A DNA stretch of 29,588 nt from a virus, in IMG/VR virus record IMGVR_UViG_3300031586_000323, positions 1 through 29,588 of that record, one strand, 5' to 3'. Positions 22,102 through 28,583 of the stretch are shown piece after piece. Both the position numbers and the translations under genes were made by a program. Positions within the stretch are counted from its first letter, which is position 1, and every line of letters starts with the position of its first letter. The notes under the pieces are model-generated. The model had not been told where the DNA came from. It saw only the letters and a list, made by a program, of their open reading frames with translations, and made no database searches.

Positions 22102-22116
22102 CCGTTCAGTGAACGG
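22102..22116. promoter_or_regulatory. Palindromic operator candidate in front of the 397-residue gene
   Basis: CCGTTCAGTGAACGG has perfect seven-base arms around one central base. It lies 19 bases before the start codon of the 397-residue gene. The half site CCGTTCA plus the following AG recurs at 23263-23270, directly beyond the -10 box of the promoter for the XRE gene. This is what an XRE-family operator would look like, with the XRE protein of the same unit as the obvious candidate binder. Confidence 0.55.
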
Positions 22117-22130
22117 CGAACAATGGAAAG

Positions 22131-22150
22131 AAAAAAAGAGAGGACACCTC
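22131..22150 (-). terminator. Weak terminator or attenuator between ImmA and the 397-residue gene
   Basis: On the minus strand a four-pair hairpin GAGG, TGT, CCTC (22150-22140) is followed by TCT and an unbroken run of seven T residues (22137-22131). The stem is short, so full termination is doubtful. Its position just after the metallopeptidase gene and before the palindrome suggests that transcription of the two unknown genes is controlled separately. Confidence 0.4.
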
Positions 22151-22157
22151 GGCCCCC

Positions 22158-22871
22158 TCAGAACAGTCGCGGTTGAACCTTTTTCACCAGAAGCTCCAGC
22201 TTCTGCAATCGGTAGCGCATCGCTTGCGCCGACACCTCAAATCGCTCTGCCAGTGGCTTGCAGAATCGGTCCATCGCCATCCCTTCATTGGCCTGCCGGT
22301 CGGTGTGGTAGTCGCCGACCGGTAGTTCGGAGATGGCCACGGGCGTATCAGTGCCTCGCCACTGCGACCACGCTTCATAGACCAGCTCACGCGGCATCAG
22401 CACGCAGGCCGCGAAGGCGTTGGCCTGGATTTCCTCGGGGGGGTTCGCGCCGGATCGCTGCACGAAAGCCGGTTCGCAGTTCGCCTCGAAGAGTGACTTC
22501 GCCGACGGGTCGTCCATCAGGTGCTGACGATGCAGACGCCAGTGCCCCACCTCGTGGGCGAGCGTGAAGCGGTATCGCCCCAGAAGCTTGGGCCTGATCG
22601 ACGGGTCAAGCGACTGGTCCACCTTGATCATTCGGTCCCCGAACCAGATACCGCCCAGCACATCCTGGTGGCCCAGTTCGGTCTGGAGATCGGCCAGGCA
22701 GAATGCCAATTCCAGGTGAAGCTCAAGGATGTCGTCGATAGGCACTGGGGGCTTGGTCATTGACGGATGGGTTTCCGCCCACTCGTCCAGGAGCAGTTGG
22801 GCCTGGTCTTCGATCCGCTTCTCAGGCAGGAACGGCACCTTGTATTGCCGGATGGCGACGCGACGCTTCAT
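22158..22871 (-). CDS. ImmA/IrrE-family metallopeptidase
   Basis: This 237-residue protein has the zinc protease motif HEVGH at 106-110 inside RYRFTLAHEVGHWRLHR, and the third ligand E147 in EEIQANAFAACVLMPRELV. This is the hallmark of the ImmA/IrrE (DUF955) family, which cleaves or antagonises a partner XRE repressor in response to DNA damage or other signals. The C-terminal 40 residues contain a helix-turn-helix-like segment (LAERFEVSAQAMRYRLQKLE). The start overlaps the XRE stop by ATGA, so the protease and its probable substrate are made together. It could be the switch for the downstream unknown genes, or a toxin-antitoxin-like pair. Confidence 0.9.
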   Translation of the reverse strand: MKRRVAIRQYKVPFLPEKRIEDQAQLLLDEWAETHPSMTKPPVPIDDILELHLELAFCLADLQTELGHQDVLGGIWFGDRMIKVDQSLDPSIRPKLLGRYRFTLAHEVGHWRLHRQHLMDDPSAKSLFEANCEPAFVQRSGANPPEEIQANAFAACVLMPRELVYEAWSQWRGTDTPVAISELPVGDYHTDRQANEGMAMDRFCKPLAERFEVSAQAMRYRLQKLELLVKKVQPRLF

Positions 22872-23239
22872 TCTTCCTTGCCCCCATCCTTCTGCTGGTC
22901 GCGGATATGGTCGGTGAGCTTGCGAAGCTCATCGGCGGTAAGTCCTTTTGCCGCACGCAGGAGCGCCGGCATCGCCTGAGGCTCCTTCTTGATGATGTCC
23001 GTCAATTCTTCGGATACGCGACCCGCCAGGGCAACCCACTCGTCAGCGTCCTGCCCAAGCAATTCTGCTATCCTGCGGACCCGCTCTTCTGCCGGGGGCC
23101 GCTCGTTTTTTGCCTGCTCTATCTGGGAGAGGTAAGTCGGGCTGGTTTTCGACAGCTCCGCAAACTTCCGGAGGCTGTACCCCTTGGCGATGCGTGTCGC
23201 CCGGAGAAGGTCACCGAAGGTCTTTCGTGGATCATTCAT
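22868..23239 (-). CDS. XRE-family repressor paired with ImmA
   Basis: This 123-residue protein has an N-terminal Cro/C1-type helix-turn-helix: FGDLLRATRIAKGYSLRKFA, then LSKTSPTYLSQIEQAKNERP and RVRRIAELLGQDADEW (residues 8-67). The C-terminal half is helical and charged (ELTDIIKKEPQAMPALLRAA) and may bind the metallopeptidase. The ATG at 23239 has an AGGAA site. It is the first gene of the unit that starts at the promoter 23276-23304, and it probably represses that promoter through a CCGTTCA half site. Confidence 0.9.
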   Translation of the reverse strand: MNDPRKTFGDLLRATRIAKGYSLRKFAELSKTSPTYLSQIEQAKNERPPAEERVRRIAELLGQDADEWVALAGRVSEELTDIIKKEPQAMPALLRAAKGLTADELRKLTDHIRDQQKDGGKEE

Positions 23240-23275
23240 TACCGATTCCTGTTGACGAAGTTCCGTTCAGCGTTT

Positions 23276-23304
23276 AATGTACATGGACGCGACGGGCGAG
23301 TCAA
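23276..23304 (-). promoter_or_regulatory. Promoter for the XRE-ImmA unit
   Basis: On the minus strand TTGACT (23304-23299) and TACATT (23281-23276) are separated by exactly 17 bases, close to the sigma-70 consensus. The likely transcript starts about 30 bases before the XRE start codon, and the CCGTTCA half site at 23263-23269 lies across the predicted start point. Confidence 0.65.
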
Positions 23305-23407
23305 GTGCATCTTGGCCGAAAAATGAAATTTCGATCCAGACGAGTGTGACTCATGGTGTTTTGGCTAGGCGTGCTGCCATTCCCACGGCGCTTCCCCCAA
23401 TAGACCA

Positions 23408-23436
23408 TTGACACAGAGCCCGTCATGGATCATATT
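23408..23436 (+). promoter_or_regulatory. Promoter for the restriction-modification operon
   Basis: TTGACA (23408-23413) and CATATT (23431-23436) are spaced by 17 bases, a good sigma-70 type match. It lies about 55 bases before the TTG start of the controller gene and points away from the XRE-ImmA promoter. Short inverted sequences around GGTGATTTATCACTTGATT (23442-23460) just downstream could be the controller's operator. Confidence 0.6.
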
Positions 23437-23491
23437 GGTCAGGTGATTTATCACTTGATTAACTCATGCGGTCTAGCCAGGAGATACCCAG

Positions 23492-23719
23492 TTGACCAAG
23501 AGCACCGACCCTGCGGCGATGATCCGGGAGGTCCGAGCACGCCTCGAGCTCACCCAGGAGAAGTTCGCGGCCAGGTTGGGGGTGACGCTACCGACGATCA
23601 ATCGGTGGGAAAATGGCCGGACGAAACCGTCACCGCTGGCGATCCAGAACCTGCGGGAACTGATCTCCAGCATGGATGAGGAAGGCAAGGACCTGATGGC
23701 CAAGTTCTTCCGCGAATAG
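23492..23719 (+). CDS. XRE-family controller of the type I restriction operon
   Basis: This 75-residue protein begins at a TTG at 23492 with AGGAG eight bases upstream; a later ATG at codon 10 lacks such a site. Nearly the whole protein is one Cro/C1 helix-turn-helix: IREVRARLELTQEKFAARLG, then VTLPTINRWENGRTKPSPLA. The C-terminus is a short helix (LISSMDEEGKDLMAKFF). Short XRE proteins in front of restriction genes usually act as timing controllers. It is separated from hsdR by a strong ten-pair hairpin. Confidence 0.85.
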   Translation: MTKSTDPAAMIREVRARLELTQEKFAARLGVTLPTINRWENGRTKPSPLAIQNLRELISSMDEEGKDLMAKFFRE

Positions 23720-23736
23720 AGAAAGAATGCCGTTGA

Positions 23737-23762
23737 CCCCTGGCTGAAGCAGCAGCCAGGGG
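23737..23762 (+). promoter_or_regulatory. Ten-pair hairpin between the controller gene and hsdR
   Basis: CCCCTGGCTG (23737-23746), a six-base loop AAGCAG and CAGCCAGGGG (23753-23762) form a perfect stem. No T tract follows, and the hsdR ribosome site (AAGGA at 23769-23773) is only a few bases downstream. It may damp or time HsdR synthesis by attenuation, RNA processing or translation control. Confidence 0.6.
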
Positions 23763-23779
23763 GACGATAAGGAAACCGG

Positions 23780-26161
23780 ATGCCGTATAACGAAGCCGAC
23801 ACACGAGCCAAACTCATTGATCCGGCCATTCACAAGTGTGGCTGGACGGAGGATCTCATTCGGCGTGAAGAGACGGCGGGTACGGTCGAGATTATCAACG
23901 GCAAGGCCCGGCGACGCTCGCGCGGCAAGATCGACTACGTCCTCCGGGTCAAGGTCAACGTGGACACGCAGCCCGTCGCATTGGCTCTCATCGAAGCCAA
24001 GAAGGAAAGCCTCCCAGCCGGGCACGGCCTTGATCAGGCGAAGGGCTACTCAGAGTGTAAGCGGCTCAACGTTCGCTTCGTCTTCTCCTCCAACGGCCAC
24101 CAGTACGTCGAGTTCGACTGCTTCACCGGCCTAACCGCCGCTCCGAAGCCCATTGCCGAGTTTCCCAGCCCCGCCGAGCTTCGTGCCCGTTACGAGCAGG
24201 GCATGGGCTTCACCCTCGAATCGCCAGCCGCCCGGCCGCTGCTCCAGCCGTATGCCGGTGGCGAGGGTACGCGACGCTACTATCAGGACGCCGCCATCCG
24301 CGCCGTCATGGAGAAGCTTGCGAAATGCGAGGGAACCGGCGAACCCACGCGGGCGCTGCTTGCCATGGCGACGGGATGCGGCAAGACCTTCATCGCCGTC
24401 AACCTCCTCAAGCGAATCTCCGACGCGGGGCAACTCACGCGTGCCTTGTTCGTCTGCGACCGCGACGAACTCCGCACGCAGGCCGTCAAGGCCTTCCAGA
24501 ACGTCTTCGGCTCCGACGCCGCCGAGGTTTACCGTAAGCCCGACGGCACCAACAACGCCAAGAACGCCCGCATCCACGTCGCCACGTACCAGACCCTCGG
24601 AGTGGAGAACGACAACGGCGACGCCACGTTTCTGACCACCTACTACCCGGAGAACTACTTTACGCACATCGTCATCGACGAGTGCCACCGCTCGGCTTGG
24701 GGCAAGTGGTCGCAGGTGCTCACCCGCAACCGCAACGCCGTGCAAGTCGGCCTGACCGCCACGCCGCGTGAGCTCAAGTGCAAGGAGGAGACGGCCGAGG
24801 TCAAGCAGGACGCCGAGATCACCGCCAACAACATCGCCTACTTCGGCGAACCCGCTTATGAATACGACATCGCCCAAGCCATCGAGGACGGTTATCTTGC
24901 CGCCTGCGAAATCCAGAAAGGCCGCGTCAACCTGGACGACACCGGCATCTCGAAGGCTGAGATTATCGCCCGCAACCCCGTAGACGCCATCACCGGTCAG
25001 CCGCTCACGCCCGCACAGATCGATGATCTCTACGAGCGATACCAGTTCGAGGACCGCATCCTTTTGCCCGACCGTGTGCTGGCCATGTGCCAGGACCTGT
25101 TCAACTACCTCCTGGAGACCGGAGGCCCCGAGCAGAAGACCATCATCTTCTGCGCCCGCGACCGCCACGCCGACGATGTGGCCGTTTGTTTGAACAACCT
25201 CTACGCCAAGTGGTGCACCGACAACGACAAGCAGCGTCTGGACTACTACACTTTCAAGTGCACCGCAGCCAGCAGCGGCAACGATCAGCTTCCCGACCTG
25301 CGTGCTTCTTCCCGCAGCCACTTCATTGCCACCACGGTCGATCTGCTGACGACCGGCGTGGACGTCCCCTGCGTGCGGAACATCATCTTTTTCAAGTACC
25401 TCAAGTCGCCCATCAGCTTCTACCAGATGGTCGGCCGGGGCACACGCATCGACGCGCCGACGGGCAAGCTGATGTTCCGCGTCTACGACTACACCGACGC
25501 CACGCGACTCTTCGGCGAGGGCTTCATCACAAAGCCGCCTCGCACGGGCGGTGAAGGCCCCGGCCCCGGTCCGATCCCGCCGCCGCCACCGGAACCGACG
25601 ATCAGCGTCGAGGGCTTCGACGTTCACATCACCGACGCCGGACGCTTTATTGTCGCCGACGTGGACGGTAGGGCCATGCCTGTACCACTCGACGAGTACA
25701 AGGCACTCCTGGCCGCGCGGCTCGTTCAGGAAGTCCACACGCTCGACGACTTCCGCAATCGGTGGATTGACCCTCCGTCGCGGCAGGAACTGATCGACAC
25801 GCTGGTGACCTCCGGCTACTCGCCGACCGTCGTGCGGATGGTGGACGACAGGCAGGACTACGACCTTTATGACGTGCTGGCCGAACTCGGCTGGGGCATG
25901 AATCCGCGCACGCGCCACGACCGGGCAATGGCTTTTACCTACAAGCACGAAGACTGGATCAACACGCTGCCCACCCCGGCCGCCGCCACGATCCGCGCCA
26001 TCGCTAGCCAGTTTGATCGCGGCGGTACCGAGGGCCTGGAGAACCCGCAGATTTTCCAGACGCCCGAGGTCAAGGCCGCAGGTGGTTTGGGCGCGCTCCA
26101 GGCTGCGGGCAAGCCGTCCGACCTTTTACGTGAGACCAAGACGAGGATGTTTGCAGCATGA
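23780..26161 (+). CDS. hsdR: Type I restriction enzyme, HsdR subunit
   Basis: This 793-residue motor and nuclease subunit translocates DNA past the bound complex and cuts it. The N-terminal nuclease motif is KIDYVLR with D52, then IEAKKE with E72 and K74, then DQAKGY with Q86 and Y90. The SF2 helicase motifs follow: Walker A ATGCGKT at 197-203, DECH at 300-303, LTATP at about 323, and later TTVDLLTTGVDVPC and QMVGRGTRID. A proline-rich hinge (PGPIPPPPPEP) separates the motor from the C-terminal helical region that docks to the methylase complex. The length is at the short end for HsdR, as in EcoEI-like enzymes. The stop overlaps the hsdS start by ATGA. Confidence 0.95.
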   Translation: MPYNEADTRAKLIDPAIHKCGWTEDLIRREETAGTVEIINGKARRRSRGKIDYVLRVKVNVDTQPVALALIEAKKESLPAGHGLDQAKGYSECKRLNVRFVFSSNGHQYVEFDCFTGLTAAPKPIAEFPSPAELRARYEQGMGFTLESPAARPLLQPYAGGEGTRRYYQDAAIRAVMEKLAKCEGTGEPTRALLAMATGCGKTFIAVNLLKRISDAGQLTRALFVCDRDELRTQAVKAFQNVFGSDAAEVYRKPDGTNNAKNARIHVATYQTLGVENDNGDATFLTTYYPENYFTHIVIDECHRSAWGKWSQVLTRNRNAVQVGLTATPRELKCKEETAEVKQDAEITANNIAYFGEPAYEYDIAQAIEDGYLAACEIQKGRVNLDDTGISKAEIIARNPVDAITGQPLTPAQIDDLYERYQFEDRILLPDRVLAMCQDLFNYLLETGGPEQKTIIFCARDRHADDVAVCLNNLYAKWCTDNDKQRLDYYTFKCTAASSGNDQLPDLRASSRSHFIATTVDLLTTGVDVPCVRNIIFFKYLKSPISFYQMVGRGTRIDAPTGKLMFRVYDYTDATRLFGEGFITKPPRTGGEGPGPGPIPPPPPEPTISVEGFDVHITDAGRFIVADVDGRAMPVPLDEYKALLAARLVQEVHTLDDFRNRWIDPPSRQELIDTLVTSGYSPTVVRMVDDRQDYDLYDVLAELGWGMNPRTRHDRAMAFTYKHEDWINTLPTPAAATIRAIASQFDRGGTEGLENPQIFQTPEVKAAGGLGALQAAGKPSDLLRETKTRMFAA

Positions 26162-26796
26162 GTACTAACGGCAAGGTAGAACAACTGGAGTTTTTCGGGA
26201 AAGGTGCCCCATTCCCGATTCCGCCCGATTGGAGTTGGGGCTTCCTCTCCAAGGCGCTCCGGCACCGCAAGGAATGCATCACGATTGATGATGAAACCGA
26301 GTACCGGCGAGTCACGGTCCAGCTTCATGGTCGCGGCATAGTTGCGCGTGATGTAGTTAAGGGCTCGGAGATCAAGACGAAGCAGCAGAAGGTCATTCGA
26401 GCCAAGGATTTCCTTGTTGCGGAAATCGACGCCAAGATGGGCGGTTTTGGAATTGTCCCCGATTCCTTAGCGGGTGCGATAGTCAGTAGTCACTACTTCA
26501 CGTTCGAGATTGACTACGCACGGCTCCTGCCCAGTTTTCTTGACGCATTTGTCAGAGTTGGCTTTGTCACAAGGAGTATAGAGAACTCGGTTCGTGGCTC
26601 TCTCAACTACGCGGCGATTCGACCCGCACATATCCTTCGAATGCAGTTCCCATTCGCCCCCATTTCAGACCAAGAACGTGTAATACGGCGGATGATTAAG
26701 GCATCGCAGGCTATTGATGCTGCCCAGAAGCAACTGGAAGCTCTCCAATCCCTGCCGGGAGCGATCATCCGCAGGGCGATCAAGGAAGACATATAG
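26158..26796 (+). CDS. hsdS: Type I specificity subunit HsdS, half-size (one TRD)
   Basis: Typical HsdS proteins have about 400 or more residues and two target-recognition domains; this one has 212 and only one. Residues 18-175 form the single TRD, opening with PFPIPPDWSWGFLSKAL and including GSLNYAAIRPAHILRMQFPF near its end. Residues 176-208 are the conserved long helix (DQERVIRRMIKASQAIDAAQ, then KQLEALQSLPGAIIRRAIKE). Half-size HsdS proteins are known to work as homodimers that recognise a palindromic split site. The codon use and lower GC of the TRD differ from the neighbours, as expected for a domain that is exchanged between strains. It is coupled to hsdR by ATGA and lies three bases from hsdM. 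Confidence 0.9.
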   Translation: MSTNGKVEQLEFFGKGAPFPIPPDWSWGFLSKALRHRKECITIDDETEYRRVTVQLHGRGIVARDVVKGSEIKTKQQKVIRAKDFLVAEIDAKMGGFGIVPDSLAGAIVSSHYFTFEIDYARLLPSFLDAFVRVGFVTRSIENSVRGSLNYAAIRPAHILRMQFPFAPISDQERVIRRMIKASQAIDAAQKQLEALQSLPGAIIRRAIKEDI

Positions 26797-26798
26797 CG

Positions 26799-28583
26799 AT
26801 GGCGAAGCGAAAGCCCAACGGTTCAGAGAACGGCAACGGTAAGCGCCATACGACGCAGGCGTCAGTGGATCAGGCCGTCAAAAGCATCTGCGACATCATG
26901 CGGCGAGGCAACTGCGCCGGTGCGATGCAGTACGTGCCCGAATTGACATGGATTCTCTTCCTTCGCATCCTCGACGAAATGGAGTATCGCGAGGAGCAGG
27001 AAGCCGAGGCGCTGGGCGTTCGGTTCCGACCCTCGCTGGAGTCACCGTATCGCTGGCGCGACTGGGGTTCACCGCCCGAAACGTTGCCGGAGGGCCAGAC
27101 GAACAAGCGGTCCGAACTCCAGAACGCGCCGCAGAATGCCTTGTTCAACTTCATTAACATGGAGTTGCTGCCGCACTTGAAGGGCCTAAAAAACCAGCCT
27201 GACGCCGCGCCTCGACAGAAGGTCATTACTGAGATCATGACGGGCGTCGAGCGGGTCCGCATCGACACCGAGCGAAACTTTCTCGACGTGCTGGACAAGG
27301 TGCACGAGCTCACGACCGAAGCGGTGGACCCGACGCACGTCTTCACGCTGTCGCAAGTCTATGAGGGCCTGCTGCTGAAGATGGGCGAGAAGGGCAACGA
27401 TGGCGGACAGTTCTTCACGCCGCGCCAAGTCATCAAGGCGATGGTGCAGGTGATCGACCCCGGCGTCGATGACACCGTGTACGACCCTGGCTGCGGGACG
27501 GGAGGCTTCCTTGCCCAGAGCTTCGAGCACATCACGGCCAACTTGGGCAACGACGTCACACCCGACCAGCTTGAGACGCTCAAGCAGCGGACGTTCTGGG
27601 GGCGTGAGAAAGAGAATCTCGTGTATCCCGTGGCTCTAGCGAACCTCGTCCTTCATGGCATCGATAAGCCAAACCTCTGGCACGGTAACACACTCACGGG
27701 GCAAGAGTCGTATGGGGGACTGTTTGAGGGTGCACCTCAGGCCTTTGATGTGATCCTGACGAATCCTCCGTTTGGCGGAAAGGAAAGCAAAGAGGCTCAG
27801 ACCAACTTCGATTACAAAACTCGGTCAACCCAAGTTCTCTTCATGCAGCATGTTATCCGGTTGCTTTGCGACGGTGGCCGATGCGGCATAGTCGTCGACG
27901 ATGGATTTGTCTTCCGGATCGACCAAGATGCCTTTGTGAAGACGAAACGGAAGTTGCTCGACGACTGCAACCTCTGGTGCATTGTGAGTCTCCCGCCTCG
28001 TGTTTTTTCATCTGCGGGTGCTGGCGTCAAGACGAATCTGCTGTTCTTAACAAAGGGAGAGCCAACCCGGAATATCTGGTATTACGACCTTGGCAACCTA
28101 TCCGTTGGGAAGAAGAAGCCACTGACATTGCAGCACTTTGAGGAGTTCTTCCGGCTTCTGCCGTCCCTGGGCGATAGCGAGTTCTCGTGGACCGTTGACT
28201 TGGCTGAGCGCAGACAACTTGCCCATGAGGAAGCTCGTCCCTTCAAGGAGAGGGCCACCGCCACGAGTCAACAGGCTGCCCAGTGGAACGAGCGACTGAA
28301 GGATTTGAAGAAGGCCAAGCCCCGCGACGATGCGGCCGTCGAGGAAGCCGAAGCGAAGGTCAAGGAACTGACCCGTGAAGCAAAGGAACTCGCCGCCAAG
28401 GCCAAAGAGATCGAAGACGCAGTCTACGACCTCAAGGCCGTCAACCCGAACAAGAAACCGGTCGTGGACACCCGCACGCCCGAAGAACTCATGGACATCA
28501 TCGAGGCCAAGGGCAAGGAAGTCGCAGAGGCATTAGCGACCCTACGCAATGGCGCAAGGCCGCGAACGGAGGCAACGGCATGA
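26799..28583 (+). CDS. hsdM: Type I DNA methyltransferase subunit HsdM
   Basis: This 594-residue N6-adenine methyltransferase has the N-terminal helical HsdM domain (SVDQAVKSICDIMRRGN, then YVPELTWILFLRILDEMEYR), the AdoMet motif DPGCGTGGF at 229-237 and the catalytic NPPF at 322-325. FTPRQVI before motif I is also a family hallmark. After about residue 475 comes a long charged coiled coil (WNERLKDLKKAKPRDDAAVE, then KVKELTREAKELAAKAKEIE), which makes it longer than usual and probably contacts HsdS. With HsdS it methylates host DNA; with HsdR it restricts foreign DNA. The stop overlaps the SIR2 gene start by ATGA. Confidence 0.95.
   Translation: MAKRKPNGSENGNGKRHTTQASVDQAVKSICDIMRRGNCAGAMQYVPELTWILFLRILDEMEYREEQEAEALGVRFRPSLESPYRWRDWGSPPETLPEGQTNKRSELQNAPQNALFNFINMELLPHLKGLKNQPDAAPRQKVITEIMTGVERVRIDTERNFLDVLDKVHELTTEAVDPTHVFTLSQVYEGLLLKMGEKGNDGGQFFTPRQVIKAMVQVIDPGVDDTVYDPGCGTGGFLAQSFEHITANLGNDVTPDQLETLKQRTFWGREKENLVYPVALANLVLHGIDKPNLWHGNTLTGQESYGGLFEGAPQAFDVILTNPPFGGKESKEAQTNFDYKTRSTQVLFMQHVIRLLCDGGRCGIVVDDGFVFRIDQDAFVKTKRKLLDDCNLWCIVSLPPRVFSSAGAGVKTNLLFLTKGEPTRNIWYYDLGNLSVGKKKPLTLQHFEEFFRLLPSLGDSEFSWTVDLAERRQLAHEEARPFKERATATSQQAAQWNERLKDLKKAKPRDDAAVEEAEAKVKELTREAKELAAKAKEIEDAVYDLKAVNPNKKPVVDTRTPEELMDIIEAKGKEVAEALATLRNGARPRTEATA

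Noticed and set aside
23425-23679. An 84-codon plus-strand frame overlapping the controller gene
   Set aside because: The alternative frame encodes a complete Cro/C1 helix-turn-helix with a good ribosome site; this one is proline/glycine-rich without features.
24131-25948. A 605-codon minus-strand frame inside hsdR
   Set aside because: The plus strand carries all HsdR nuclease and helicase motifs; the antisense product is a valine/glycine-rich shadow.
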